Shown: piece after piece, positions 1-9,350 of the stretch | How the letters are laid out: every line of letters begins with the position of its first letter | Numbering within the stretch: position 1 is the stretch's first letter | DNA from: Vreelandella piezotolerans | Lineage (GTDB): Bacteria > Pseudomonadota > Gammaproteobacteria > Pseudomonadales > Halomonadaceae | DNA length: 64,000 bases | NCBI RefSeq assembly: GCF_012427705.1 | Contig: NZ_CP048602.1 | Location: 1,860,001 to 1,924,000, forward strand | Direction of reading: 5' to 3' | Notes under the pieces: model-generated | Database searches by the model: none | What the model was told of the DNA's origin: nothing | The model's input: the letters and a program-made list of their open reading frames with translations, nothing else | Translations under genes and position numbers: made by a program

Positions 1-1
1 T

Positions 2-676
2 ATTGCTCATGCAGATCCGACCATTGATGGCTCAAACCCGCGCTATTTCGACAGGTCACTTCAAGAAATTCGTGCCTCGTTAGATGAAGCAGAGGCAGAG
101 CGCTTTAACGAAGCCGTCGAAGCTCTGTTGATGCGTCGATCTCAGCAAGGGATGACGATTGTCGAGATCAGCGAGCTAAGTGATGATGAACTTGAAGCCA
201 TGGCCACAGAGGCTCGTCGCAGTCTGCACGGCCTTAGCGGCCCTGAGGTGCTCGAGCTCGCGGGAGAGCTCCCCGAGAAAAGCAAAGAGGCTGACGATCT
301 TGACATTCCCATTGCGCAAGAAATGCTGGACCGCTTCGTTATCGAAAGCGCCGAGTACCAGTTGATTGAAGATGACTCGTTGAATGCTGATCCCGTGATA
401 ACGTTGCGCGTGACCAACAACACTGGCGAGCCAGTCGCGAGGGCGCACTTCCGAGGTGTATTGCAAAGCCCAGGTCGTTCGGTGCCTTGGGTCGACGAGA
501 CGTTCTACTATACCATTTCTGGCGGTATCGAGCCGGGCGAAACGTTGGAATGGAATTTAGCGCCCGATAGCACTGGCCCATGGGGCAACCCATCGATTGG
601 TGATGACGCCAGTCTAAGTATTGAGGTGCTTCGCCTGGACGATCCCTCAGGGAGCATGCTTTGGGAAAGACCTTGA
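2..676 (+). CDS. DUF6694-like protein, 5' partial
   Basis: The reading frame is open from the left edge of the window, so this is the C-terminal 224 residues of a longer protein. The visible start reads IAHADPTIDGSNPRYFDRSL and continues into a Ser-Leu-Asp-Glu-rich helix. This DGS..F..SL.EIR.SL pattern is what I know from DUF6694-type small lipoproteins; a signal peptide and lipobox would lie just outside the window. The second half (about residue 110 on) is beta-rich, with a TLRVTNNTGEPV segment typical of secreted Ig-like folds. Internal TTG/ATG codons at 128 and 131 are not needed as starts because the frame has no stop upstream. A strong terminator follows 15 nt after the stop. Function unknown. 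Confidence 0.7.
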   Translation: MAHADPTIDGSNPRYFDRSLQEIRASLDEAEAERFNEAVEALLMRRSQQGMTIVEISELSDDELEAMATEARRSLHGLSGPEVLELAGELPEKSKEADDLDIPIAQEMLDRFVIESAEYQLIEDDSLNADPVITLRVTNNTGEPVARAHFRGVLQSPGRSVPWVDETFYYTISGGIEPGETLEWNLAPDSTGPWGNPSIGDDASLSIEVLRLDDPSGSMLWERP

Positions 677-690
677 CGTAAATGGTGCCT

Positions 691-716
691 AAAAACCCGC
701 CTCGGCGGGTTTTTTT
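691..716 (+). terminator. Rho-independent terminator after the DUF6694-like gene
   Basis: GC-rich stem CCCGCC / GGCGGG with a 2-nt loop, flanked by five A on the left and seven T on the right. The T-run ends the plus-strand gene, and the A-run lets it also act on the minus strand for the LysR gene that converges on it. Confidence 0.9.
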
Positions 717-782
717 GATGCCGATTAAGCCATTCACGATTCCTAGCCAAACTTAGTGAATTGCGTTGCGTTCACTTCTGGC

Positions 783-1670
783 TCAATCCAGCAGCGATTC
801 CCCCGTGCGCGTGAGCAGCGCTTTCAAGCTAGGCGACTCGAACCGGCGCTGGATGGTAATGGCATAGAACTCTTCCCAGACGCCGGGGAGCGCGCCGTAA
901 TCTTTGAGCGTTCCGTTATTGAGCTCGTCACGCACGACGACCGGTGGCATGACGGCGATGTGCTGGGTATCCCTCGCCAGCAGACGCATCATGGCCATGT
1001 CATCCACCTCGGCGGCGATTTTGGGGGTAAGACGATGATGGCCGCAAAGCTGATCGAACGCGTGGCGCGTGGCGTTTTCCACGCCGGGTAAGATGAAGGC
1101 ATGCCCGTTGAGCGCGCTAGGAAAAATGGGCGGGGGGGAAAGACGAGGCGTGGCGATCAGGCTCACCGACTGCCGCGCCAGTCGCTGAGAGTGCCAGGGG
1201 TGTTCGCTATCGCCGCGAACGGGCTGGTTCGAGAGCACCACGTCGAGCTTGTGGGCAGAAAGCCGTCTGAGCAGGTCGTCGAGCCCTCCGCTTTGCAAAA
1301 TCAAATCCAAATCGTCTCGACCTAGTAGCGGCCTTACGAACCCCTCCTGAAAGTTACGCGACAGCGTGGCGACCGCCCCCACGCGAACGACCTCGCGGTG
1401 GGCGTGGCCACCCTCGGCGAACAGCGCGCTGAGCTCTTCTCCCTGGGTAAAAATGGCCTCGGCGTAATCGAAGGCGAGCCTGCCGGCTTCGGAAAGATGC
1501 AGCTGGCGCCCCTCTCGAATGAACAGCGCTTGGCCCAAGCGCTCCTCTAACTGACGAATCTGCTGCGAGAGGGACGACTGAGAGACATGCAGCGCCTCGG
1601 CCGTGCGGGTGAGATGGCCTAATTTTGCCACTTGCCAAAAGTAGTAAAGATGGTGGTAGTTGAGCTTCAT
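783..1670 (-). CDS. LysR-family regulator, NhaR type
   Basis: A 295-residue LysR-type transcription factor. The N-terminal winged helix-turn-helix covers about residues 1-60 (MKLNYHHLYYFWQVAKLGHL, then the recognition-helix segment SQSSLSQQIRQLEERLG), followed by a periplasmic-binding-protein-like effector domain. The NYHHLYYFW opening is characteristic of the NhaR branch, which in E. coli responds to Na+ and activates nhaA. The ATG at 1670 is preferred to an upstream TTG at 1688 because family members begin with M-x-N-Y-x-H-L-Y-Y-F; neither has a good ribosome-binding site. It is divergent from dabBA with a 127-nt shared intergenic region, so it probably controls the DAB operon. A Na+- or pH-linked signal is an inference from the NhaR similarity. 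Confidence 0.85.
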   Translation of the reverse strand: MKLNYHHLYYFWQVAKLGHLTRTAEALHVSQSSLSQQIRQLEERLGQALFIREGRQLHLSEAGRLAFDYAEAIFTQGEELSALFAEGGHAHREVVRVGAVATLSRNFQEGFVRPLLGRDDLDLILQSGGLDDLLRRLSAHKLDVVLSNQPVRGDSEHPWHSQRLARQSVSLIATPRLSPPPIFPSALNGHAFILPGVENATRHAFDQLCGHHRLTPKIAAEVDDMAMMRLLARDTQHIAVMPPVVVRDELNNGTLKDYGALPGVWEEFYAITIQRRFESPSLKALLTRTGESLLD

Positions 1671-1700
1671 GGCAGGAGATCTCAGCAAGGTGGGTCTTTT

Positions 1701-1749
1701 CGTTCTGTTTTAGCGAACGTTTTAACAGATATAAACTATTTTTTATATG
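1701..1749 (+). promoter_or_regulatory. Candidate LysR site and dabB promoter
   Basis: In the lysR-dabB gap there is an inverted repeat CGTTC-N9-GAACG (1701-1719), which contains the T-N11-A arrangement usual for LysR sites. Just downstream, TTAACA (1722-1727) and TATATG (1744-1749) are spaced 16 nt and could be the -35 and -10 of the dab promoter. This is pattern matching only. Confidence 0.4.
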
Positions 1750-1797
1750 GTGACGAGGGCGGCATAGTCTTTGGGATACGACCAAGGGAGAACGGCT

Positions 1798-3393
1798 ATG
1801 CCTCAATTCATCGACTTCGCGGTGCTGGCACTACTGGCGTTATGGCTACTGATTCCGGTATCGCTACTGGTAGTGGCAGGCGCGAGTGCCCGCGCTGGCT
1901 CCTCCAAATCGCTAGGCCGTGCATGGAAAGCGGGCCGTCTGCTGACCCTAAGTGCGCTGGTAGCGAGCCTTGCCGTGGGCGCGCTGCTTTTGATGGATGC
2001 CTGGGGGCTACCGACCGGCCTGCCCGAAACCGCCCAGCCTTTAGGATTGTACCCCGACGGTTTGGCGGTGTGGATGGCGCTGCTCATCAGCCTGCTGGGT
2101 ACCGTATTGCTGCGCTTTGCCGAGGGCTACTTGAAAGGTGACCGGGGAGAGCGTCGCTTTTTGCCGTGGTGTCTGGTCGTCCTCGCCAGCGTGATGCTGT
2201 TGGTGTTTACCCATCACTTGGTCGTGATGTTGATTGCCTGGGTCGGCGTCAGCGTTGCCTTGCACCATCTCTTGACACTCTATCCCGAGCGTGTGGAGGC
2301 GCAGCGGGCGGCGTGGCAGAAATTCGTCGTCAGCCGTATCGGCGATATCGCGCTGATCGCAGCGGTAGCGCTGCTCTATGCGCGTTTTGGCACGTTTGAA
2401 CTGCCCCAACTGTTTGCCGCGGCTGCCGCTGGCTCAGGTGGCTGGCAGGTAGAGGCGGCCTCCGTTGCCCTGGCGGTGGCGGCACTGTGTAAGTGTGCCC
2501 AGGTGCCCATGCACGGCTGGCTAATCAAAGTCATGGAAGCACCCACGCCCGTGTCGGCGCTGCTGCATGCAGGGGTGATCAACTTGGGGGGCTTCGTGTG
2601 GCTACGTCTATTTCCAGTCTTCGATGGCTTGACGCTGGGGCACTATCTGCTCATCGCCGTGGGTGGTTTCACGGCTCTGGTGGCCGTCATGACGATGCTG
2701 ACCCAAACGTCTGTCAAGCACGCGCTGGCCTGGTCGACCTGTGCGCAGATGGGCTTCATGCTGTTCGAAATCGGCGTCGGTGCCTACACCCTGGCGTTGG
2801 CGCATCTGCTGGCGCACTCGCTCTACAAAGCTCACTCGTTCTTGGCGTCTGGCCGTACCGTCCGTGCGGCTCGCTGTGAGCGCTTGCCGCTGGCCCCGAT
2901 GCGTCAGCGACTGGCCCTTGCGCTGCCTGCGGCTGCGCTTGCCGCAGCGGTATTGGCCGTGTTCCCCACGCTGGTAAGCCACAACCCGCTACTCGGGGCA
3001 CTGCTGAGCTTGGCCGTGGGTAGCACGCTATTGGGCATGCCCGTGGGCACGGCAAAGCGCAAGCGTTTAGCGCTATTTGTCATGGCGCTGGGGCTGGTAC
3101 CGCTGTATGCCTTGCTTCACAGCATGCTCGCACCTGCGCTACCCAGTGCGTATGCCCCCTTGACGCTGACGGCGGGCTTGCTGGGCACGCTGATGCTGGC
3201 GAGTTTGGTGCTGGCCGCCGGAGCGGTCACGCTCTTTCCGCAGGCGGCTTGTGTGGCGCGCTGGCGGGTTCACTTTAGCCAAGGCCTCTACTTGGCGCTG
3301 CCGTTCCAGCGCGCCGTCGATGCCATTGCTCCCATTCATGATTGGTCACGTCCTGCACCGCTGGCCCACGGTTTGAAAGGAGAGTGGTCATGA
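1798..3393 (+). CDS. dabB: DabB, membrane subunit of inorganic-carbon accumulator
   Basis: A 531-residue polytopic membrane protein of the NuoL/MrpA proton-translocating family, with about 14 hydrophobic segments. The family signature lies around residues 235-265: KCAQVPMHGWLIKVMEAPTP followed by VSALLHAGVI, matching the complex I antiporter-like subunit motif. Unlike NuoL it stands next to a DUF2309 protein, which is the DabB-DabA pair shown to accumulate inorganic carbon in Halothiobacillus. DabB is thought to couple cation flow to CO2 hydration by DabA. The start at ATG 1798 has an AAGGGAG Shine-Dalgarno; an upstream TTG at 1771 does not. Its stop overlaps the dabA start by 4 nt (ATGA), so the two are translationally coupled. 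Confidence 0.9.
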   Translation: MPQFIDFAVLALLALWLLIPVSLLVVAGASARAGSSKSLGRAWKAGRLLTLSALVASLAVGALLLMDAWGLPTGLPETAQPLGLYPDGLAVWMALLISLLGTVLLRFAEGYLKGDRGERRFLPWCLVVLASVMLLVFTHHLVVMLIAWVGVSVALHHLLTLYPERVEAQRAAWQKFVVSRIGDIALIAAVALLYARFGTFELPQLFAAAAAGSGGWQVEAASVALAVAALCKCAQVPMHGWLIKVMEAPTPVSALLHAGVINLGGFVWLRLFPVFDGLTLGHYLLIAVGGFTALVAVMTMLTQTSVKHALAWSTCAQMGFMLFEIGVGAYTLALAHLLAHSLYKAHSFLASGRTVRAARCERLPLAPMRQRLALALPAAALAAAVLAVFPTLVSHNPLLGALLSLAVGSTLLGMPVGTAKRKRLALFVMALGLVPLYALLHSMLAPALPSAYAPLTLTAGLLGTLMLASLVLAAGAVTLFPQAACVARWRVHFSQGLYLALPFQRAVDAIAPIHDWSRPAPLAHGLKGEWS

Positions 3394-5708
3394 CGTCGTC
3401 GTACCTCGATGCTTTGAAGCGTGCCACCGACGCCATTGCCCCGGTATGGCCTCTGGATCAGTGGATTGCGGTCAACCCTTGGTGGGGGCTCAAACATCAG
3501 CCCATCGAGCAGGTGAGCCAAGCGTTGAGCCGCCGTGCTGGGCAGCCAATGACCATGCCCGCCGAGTTTTATCGCCATGCATGGGAGGCGGGGCGCATCA
3601 CATCTCAGGATGTGCAGCAAGCGCTGCGTCAGGGCGGCTATGCTTACAGTGAACAGAGCCTAGTCGGCTACTTGGCATCTCCGCCGAAAGCAGCCACGCC
3701 GCTGCGCAGCGCCTGGGAGGTGCTGAAAGGGCACGATGGGTTCGATGCGCTTGCAGAAAGCTGCGCCAGCTACTTCGACCAGCATCAGCAGCGCTGGTCA
3801 AATCCTACTGGGGAGTCGCTGTATCCCTTCTGGAAACATACGGTACAGCACGATTTACGCTGGCCTAAAACGCTTCGCCAGTCGCTACGGACGCTGCCCG
3901 ATGAGCCCATGGCCGCGGTCGAGCAGGTCGCAGCGGATTGGGCGCTGACGCCAGAGGCCTTCGAGGCGTTGACCCATACGCTGCTATTGAGAGTCAACGG
4001 CTGGGCTTCCTGGTGTCAGGGGATTGGGTGGCACTCGGCTGATCAACAGCCGAGTGCTGGAATACACCAGCTGGCGGCCATGGCGCTGGTTTGGGAGTGG
4101 CTCGGAGTCGATCAGCTCACCACCGTTCAGCGAAGAGAATGGTTTTCCCAGTGGCAAACCGGGCAGAGCACGCTTGACCAACACGAGGCGCTGTGGTGCT
4201 GGCAGCACGCCTATGAGCTGGGGTATCAGCGCGCGCTTGCATCGGTGCTGGCGGCACCGAGTGAGCCGCTGCCCCACGTACCCAAGGTGCAAGCTGCGTT
4301 TTGTATCGACGTACGTTCGGAGCGCTTTCGTCGCCACTTGGAGAACGCCGACGCCTCGGTGGGCACGCTTGGGGTAGCCGGGTTTTTCGGCATGCCGGTC
4401 GCCGATGCGGACACCGGCCCCGAGCGGGCTCAACCCCGCGTGCCGGGGCTGCTGAAGCCCGCCTACCGCATCGGCACGCCTGATCCTCATGCACAAGGCA
4501 TTCAGCGCTATCAGCAAGAGAGCCAGCGTCAAAGCGTACGCCATGCCAAATACGCGCCGCTCTCGACGTTCACGCTCGTCGAGACCACCGGGATTGCCTG
4601 GGGCTGGAAGCTGATCAAAGACAGTCTGCGCAAGCAGGCACCGGTGCCGCAGTGCGAGGCGCCCGAAGGGTTGTTTCATACCTACGACGGCGAACCGATT
4701 GCAGGCCATGACAAGGTGGCTCTGGCGAAAAACCTGCTCACGCTCTTGGGGCACCCAAGCGCTTCGCTGTTGGTACTGGTGGGGCACGATTCACAAAGTG
4801 ACAACAACCCCCACCACGCCGGGCTGACCTGCGGTGCCTGTGGCGGCCAGGGTGGCGGCATGAATGCCCGGGTCGCCGCTGCGCTACTGAATGACACGGA
4901 GGTTCAGCAGGCGTTGCCACAGATGGGTATCGTGCTGCCTTCGCCATTTTTCGCGCTAGCGGCGACGCACTGTACGCTGACCGACCGGGTGCACGTCTAT
5001 CACGACGAGCAGATGCCCGAGACGTTGGAAAGCGCACTGAGGGCTTTCGAAACTGCTGCCCAGCGCGCCGGTGCGGCCACCCGCTTGGAGCGTGCTCCCG
5101 CTCTGGGCGTCGAGAAACAGGGTGCCACCGAGCGCTTGGAGAGTATGGCCATGCGCGGCGCCGACTGGTCGCAGCCGCGCCCGGAGTGGGGTCTGGTCAA
5201 TAACGCCGCGTTGATTCTCGCGCCCAGGGCGCGCACCCAAGGTAAAGCGTTGGATGGCCGCGCTTTTCTGCACGAGTACTACCCCGAGCAAGACCCGGAA
5301 GGCAGCGTACTGGAAGGATTGATGATGGCGCCAATGCTGGTCGCTAGTTGGATCAATCTGCAGTACTACGCGTCGACCGTGGTACCCGACCTGTACGGTG
5401 GGGGCAACAAGCTATTGCATTCGGTGGTGGGCGGTCACGTGGGCGTGATCGAAGGGAACTCCCCCCAGCTACGTATCGGTTTGCCAGAGCAGTCGCTGCG
5501 CGATGGCGATACGCTGCACCACGAACCGCTGCGTCTTACGGTGGTCGTGGATGCGCCCAAGGCGCGTATCGAGGCCATCATCGAGCGCCAGCCGGTCGTT
5601 GCCGAGTTGATTCACCACCGCTGGCTGTGGCTAACGCGATTGGGCGAAAATGGCCTGGAGCGCTACTCACCCCAAGGCTGGCAGCCCATCGCGGGCGAGC
5701 GCGAGTGA
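3390..5708 (+). CDS. dabA: DabA, zinc-dependent beta-CA-like subunit (DUF2309/UPF0753)
   Basis: A 772-residue cytoplasmic protein of the UPF0753 family. The four zinc/active-site residues known from Halothiobacillus DabA are all present: Cys305 and Asp307 in AAFCIDVRSER, His466 in LVGHDSQSDNNPHH, and Cys481 in GLTCGACGGQGGG. The 15-residue spacing from His to Cys also matches. It is therefore expected to hydrate CO2 to bicarbonate in one direction, driven through DabB. The start ATG 3390 overlaps the dabB stop and has a GGAGAG site; a GTG at 3342 would lie inside dabB. It ends 7 nt before the convergent attH-like gene with no visible terminator. Family identity is very secure; the role in a presumed heterotroph (bicarbonate supply for carboxylases) is an inference. 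Confidence 0.93.
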   Translation: MTSSYLDALKRATDAIAPVWPLDQWIAVNPWWGLKHQPIEQVSQALSRRAGQPMTMPAEFYRHAWEAGRITSQDVQQALRQGGYAYSEQSLVGYLASPPKAATPLRSAWEVLKGHDGFDALAESCASYFDQHQQRWSNPTGESLYPFWKHTVQHDLRWPKTLRQSLRTLPDEPMAAVEQVAADWALTPEAFEALTHTLLLRVNGWASWCQGIGWHSADQQPSAGIHQLAAMALVWEWLGVDQLTTVQRREWFSQWQTGQSTLDQHEALWCWQHAYELGYQRALASVLAAPSEPLPHVPKVQAAFCIDVRSERFRRHLENADASVGTLGVAGFFGMPVADADTGPERAQPRVPGLLKPAYRIGTPDPHAQGIQRYQQESQRQSVRHAKYAPLSTFTLVETTGIAWGWKLIKDSLRKQAPVPQCEAPEGLFHTYDGEPIAGHDKVALAKNLLTLLGHPSASLLVLVGHDSQSDNNPHHAGLTCGACGGQGGGMNARVAAALLNDTEVQQALPQMGIVLPSPFFALAATHCTLTDRVHVYHDEQMPETLESALRAFETAAQRAGAATRLERAPALGVEKQGATERLESMAMRGADWSQPRPEWGLVNNAALILAPRARTQGKALDGRAFLHEYYPEQDPEGSVLEGLMMAPMLVASWINLQYYASTVVPDLYGGGNKLLHSVVGGHVGVIEGNSPQLRIGLPEQSLRDGDTLHHEPLRLTVVVDAPKARIEAIIERQPVVAELIHHRWLWLTRLGENGLERYSPQGWQPIAGERE

Positions 5709-5715
5709 ATACGGC

Positions 5716-6876
5716 TCATTTGCTCGTTGCGTAGCCGGTCATTTCTAGATAGCCGACTCCTAGCGCCTCTTGCGTGATGGTGTCTCGCACCGTCACATCC
5801 CCTTCCCAATAGGGCACGGTGGTCGGCATCCAGCGATTGGGATGGCGGGCCTCGATCGTGAGATCCAACCCGGCGTTGGGCATTTCCAATTGCCAGGTCG
5901 TCGGTATATCGCGCTGCGCGACGCGCTCGGTCGTAAGCGGGGCCAGGGTAATCTCCTGGGAGCCTATCTGCTCGGTGTGGCCATTCGCGTCGAACAGATG
6001 GGCAAACGAGTAGTCGCCGCCGTTCTCTCCGCCGCCCCGTAGCCGATAGGCCATTAGCTTGCGCCCATCGTTCAAGTGCAGGGAAAACCAATCCCAACCG
6101 GTCTGCTCCGCGGTGAGTAGTTGGCTACTCCACTCGCGGTCCAGCCAGCCCCTGCCGGTCACGCTCGTTTGTTCGCCATTGAGTGTGACGCTTCCTTCGA
6201 TCTGTAGATAGGGCTGGCTGTAGTAATGCGACCCCTGGCCTTGCACGGTTTTGGCATTGAATCCGTTGTCGCCGTGCCACACCAGCGGGCCTTTTGCCGA
6301 CAGCGTTAGCGCGTAGCCAAAGCGCTCATTGCCCTCACTGCTGTAGGCGCTAAGGGTGAAGTGCTCGAAGTTCGCGGAGGCGGGACTTTGAAAGCGCCAA
6401 TCGTCTATCCAAGCTTGAAACGGCGACGCCGTGACGCCCGCCTGACCCTGGGACTGTTCACTGTGGCTGCGAGCAAAGCGTTCCGCCGCCAAATGCGTGC
6501 CCCCTTTAGATAATCCCATGTGAGCCATCCAGACTTGGTCACTGGCCCACTCAATAGGCGCTGGACGCTCATCGGGGGGCATCAGTGCTTGGCGAAAGAG
6601 CGTCCATTGAAGGCCTAGCGGCTGGCCGACGCTATCCTCCAAATTGGCAGTAAGATACCACCACTCGATACGGTAGTCGGGATGGGGACCGTGGTCGTCG
6701 GGGAAAACGAGCGGCGTCTCGGCGCTAGCCTGGGCGTAACCTTCTGCCTCCGCTCCCAGTCCGGCAAAGCCGGCTTGGGGGGACGACATGTCACTTGGCT
6801 CACTGCAGCCCACCAGCAGGGTGGCCATGCCGATCATCCACGCGGTCAGCAACGCTCGCTGGGTGCGTTTGTTCAT
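5716..6876 (-). CDS. AttH/CrtC-like lipocalin lipoprotein
   Basis: A 386-residue lipoprotein: signal peptide with lipobox LLVGC, Cys24 as the lipidated residue. The body matches the AttH/hydroxyneurosporene-synthase-like (CrtC) two-lipocalin fold, with the characteristic RIEWWYLTANLEDSVGQPLG near residue 70 and DREWSSQLL (about residue 245), where family members have a D-R-E-W/H-S motif. AttH proteins are periplasmic or outer-membrane-attached and are usually encoded after an FtsX-like permease and a LolD-like ATPase, as here. Its start overlaps the permease stop by 4 nt. The carotenoid hydratase activity of CrtC relatives is unlikely because there are no carotenoid genes nearby. Handling of a lipid-like ligand delivered by the transporter is an inference. 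Confidence 0.85.
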   Translation of the reverse strand: MNKRTQRALLTAWMIGMATLLVGCSEPSDMSSPQAGFAGLGAEAEGYAQASAETPLVFPDDHGPHPDYRIEWWYLTANLEDSVGQPLGLQWTLFRQALMPPDERPAPIEWASDQVWMAHMGLSKGGTHLAAERFARSHSEQSQGQAGVTASPFQAWIDDWRFQSPASANFEHFTLSAYSSEGNERFGYALTLSAKGPLVWHGDNGFNAKTVQGQGSHYYSQPYLQIEGSVTLNGEQTSVTGRGWLDREWSSQLLTAEQTGWDWFSLHLNDGRKLMAYRLRGGGENGGDYSFAHLFDANGHTEQIGSQEITLAPLTTERVAQRDIPTTWQLEMPNAGLDLTIEARHPNRWMPTTVPYWEGDVTVRDTITQEALGVGYLEMTGYATSK

Positions 6877-9350
6877 GTGACTCCTTCGTTGAGCAACGTG
6901 CTAGGCGCGCTGCGCCAGAGTTTCCAGCAGGGAAGGATGGCCGCAAGCAGTGCCACTCCGACCGCCGTCAACAACATCGTCATGATGTCGCTGGGAAACA
7001 GTTGGAGCGGTAATCGCCAGCCAAACGCCGCGACGTTGATGACGGCCACCAACAGCCAAGTGATCGCAATGCCCAGCGGTAGGGCTAATAGCCCGGTGAG
7101 AAGCGAGAGTCCGCCTAACTGCATCAACGGTAGCACCACCAACGTCCTGCGTGGCACTCCCAGCGCCCATAGCGCGGCGAGATGACGCTGGCGCTGATGC
7201 GCCTGGGCCAGCAGTGTGGCCAGCAGTGCCAAGGCGGCCACGCCGAGGGTAAGTGCATTGAGCGCGCGGGTAATAGTAAAGGTGCGCTCGAAAATTTGCC
7301 TCGCCGTTCGCTTGATCTCCTGCTGGTCCACCAGCGCCTCACCTGACAGGCCGAACGTATCCATGAGGTCGCGACGAAACCGCGCTTCGTCTGCGTCGGT
7401 TCGCAGAGCCACCCCCACGGTAGCCAGCTCACCCGCAAAGCGTTGGGTTAGCGCGTCGACGGTCATGACGATCTGCGACTGCGGGTTGCCATAATCAGGG
7501 TAGATCGCAGCGATGGTCGCTTCCTGGCTGCCCTGTCGAGTGGCGAGTGTCAGAGTGTCCCCGGGGACAAAGCCATAGGTAAACGCCATTTGCTCGTTGA
7601 TGAATACGTCGTCTTCGCGCAGTGCTTGCCAAGCTACAGAGATGCCTCGCTCGGTGGCTAGCAGGGGCCAGTAGTCGGTCAGTCTGGGTATGGGATGGAT
7701 CCCGAAGAGCGAAACAGCGCCTGCTGGAGGGGCTTGATGCGCGGACGCCGTGCTCACGTCGAGTACCTCCGCCGTGCCTCTGGCGGTGGGAAGAGTGTCC
7801 AACACGCTCGCTTGTTCGTGAAGCCACATGTTGAGGGGCGCTAGGGTCGAGGGAGCGGCGTTAATGTATAGGGGAGCCGTGAGACGCTGGTCCAGCCACT
7901 CTAAAAAGGTCAGCCGAAAGCCGCCGACCATACTGCTCACCCCTAAATTCGTAGCCAGGGCGATGAGAAGTGCCATCATGGCCAGCGATAGTCGAGGAAG
8001 CTGCCGCTGCATATCGGCCACGGACCATTGCAGCAGGGCGGCGCGGCGAAAGATGCGCTGCAAGCAGCGTAGTAAGATGTCAAGAAGCGGCGGTAAGCAG
8101 AGCGCACAGGTCAGTAGCAGAGCCGCGACGAGTCCAAAACTCAGCAGTAAGCCGCTGCCGCTAGGAAGTCTGCTCAACCAGAGTGCCACCCCCAGTGTCG
8201 TGAGTGCTGCAGCGCCCCCCGCAATGGTGAGGCGGCGTAGCTGGCGCTGATAGCTGCTTCGCCAAGCGTGGTCATGGCCCAAGGCAAGCACATTGAGCGT
8301 GGCGGCACGCCATAGCGTACCGCTACCGGCAAGCAACAAGCCACCCAGTGTGATGGCGAGGCTTCCAAGCCAGTAATGCCAAGGCAGGCTCAAGGCGCTC
8401 TGCACCTCGGTGCTATAGAGTGTGTTTAGCGTACTAGCGACATCAGGCAGGAGTTTACCTGCCAGCCACAGCCCGCTGACCAATCCGGCGGCGGCACCAA
8501 TGCCACCTAACACTAAAAGTTCCAACAATATGGCGGCAGTAAGTGTAGCGGCCGGTACTCCCAGTGCCCGTAGCGTGCGCATCGTCGCCAGCCGCTGCTC
8601 CATGGCCAAGCCAAGCGTGGCTTGGACGATAAATAGTCCAACGATCAGGGAAAGAAAAGCCAGTGCCGTCAGGTTGAGATGGAAGCTATCGGTCAACTGG
8701 CCCGGTGAGGCCACGCTGGCCGCCCGGGTCATTCGGTAGCCGCTAGGGGGTTGCCTAATGGCGTCTGGTTCGGCGACCAAGCTAAGCGTTGCCCGCTCGC
8801 CAAGCAGCGCAGATAGCGCGCCAATGTCCATGACCAGTGTGCCGGGAGGGAGATCATTACGCAGCGTTAAGGGCGGTAAGTGGTATCCGCCAAGGAGGGG
8901 GGTTGCGCCTGGCGCGTCCGCGCGGTTCAGCCCAATGGAGGGTAGGGAGTCCGCTGCGAGCTGTGTCTGCCAAGGAGGTGTCATGAACGCTGTGAGCGAG
9001 CTAGTGCCGTCACCGGAGGGGAGCGTGAAGGGGTCGATACCCAGTAGCGTTAGGGTGGTGCCCTGGTGGAGGATCGTGGCTTCGAGCAGCGGTGAAACAG
9101 GCAGTCCCGCCCGGCGTAGCGCTAGGTAGTCGTCCATACTCAGCGGTGCGCCGTCCAAGCGGTCGAGCTGATCGCTGCTTGCAGTGAACAGTGCGCTAGC
9201 GCGGGCATAGCTCTCTTTTGCAGTGGTGTTAATCGCCTGCACGCTGCTCCATAGCGCGCTGGCGACCCATAAACCTATTAGTAGCATCGCCAACTGCGTC
9301 GGGTGGCGCTTATAGTGGCTGAGCAGTGTCCTCAGTACGTGTCCCATCAT
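6873..9350 (-). CDS. FtsX-like ABC transporter permease (AttG type)
   Basis: An 825-residue inner-membrane protein with the MacB/LolE/FtsX layout duplicated. There is one N-terminal membrane helix (about 18-38), a large periplasmic domain, a block of helices at about 230-430, a second periplasmic domain, and three C-terminal helices around 700-815. Such permeases do not move substrate through the membrane in the classical way but work mechanically on lipoproteins or envelope substrates. It overlaps the ATPase gene upstream and the lipocalin gene downstream, each by 4 nt, which gives a tight three-gene operon. The size fits permeases encoded beside AttH. The substrate is unknown. Confidence 0.85.
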   Translation of the reverse strand: MMGHVLRTLLSHYKRHPTQLAMLLIGLWVASALWSSVQAINTTAKESYARASALFTASSDQLDRLDGAPLSMDDYLALRRAGLPVSPLLEATILHQGTTLTLLGIDPFTLPSGDGTSSLTAFMTPPWQTQLAADSLPSIGLNRADAPGATPLLGGYHLPPLTLRNDLPPGTLVMDIGALSALLGERATLSLVAEPDAIRQPPSGYRMTRAASVASPGQLTDSFHLNLTALAFLSLIVGLFIVQATLGLAMEQRLATMRTLRALGVPAATLTAAILLELLVLGGIGAAAGLVSGLWLAGKLLPDVASTLNTLYSTEVQSALSLPWHYWLGSLAITLGGLLLAGSGTLWRAATLNVLALGHDHAWRSSYQRQLRRLTIAGGAAALTTLGVALWLSRLPSGSGLLLSFGLVAALLLTCALCLPPLLDILLRCLQRIFRRAALLQWSVADMQRQLPRLSLAMMALLIALATNLGVSSMVGGFRLTFLEWLDQRLTAPLYINAAPSTLAPLNMWLHEQASVLDTLPTARGTAEVLDVSTASAHQAPPAGAVSLFGIHPIPRLTDYWPLLATERGISVAWQALREDDVFINEQMAFTYGFVPGDTLTLATRQGSQEATIAAIYPDYGNPQSQIVMTVDALTQRFAGELATVGVALRTDADEARFRRDLMDTFGLSGEALVDQQEIKRTARQIFERTFTITRALNALTLGVAALALLATLLAQAHQRQRHLAALWALGVPRRTLVVLPLMQLGGLSLLTGLLALPLGIAITWLLVAVINVAAFGWRLPLQLFPSDIMTMLLTAVGVALLAAILPCWKLWRSAPSTLLNEGVT

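Noticed and set aside
3984..4787. A 267-codon frame antisense to dabA
   Set aside because: Basic, low-information translation opposite the conserved zinc-site region of DabA; a coding shadow.
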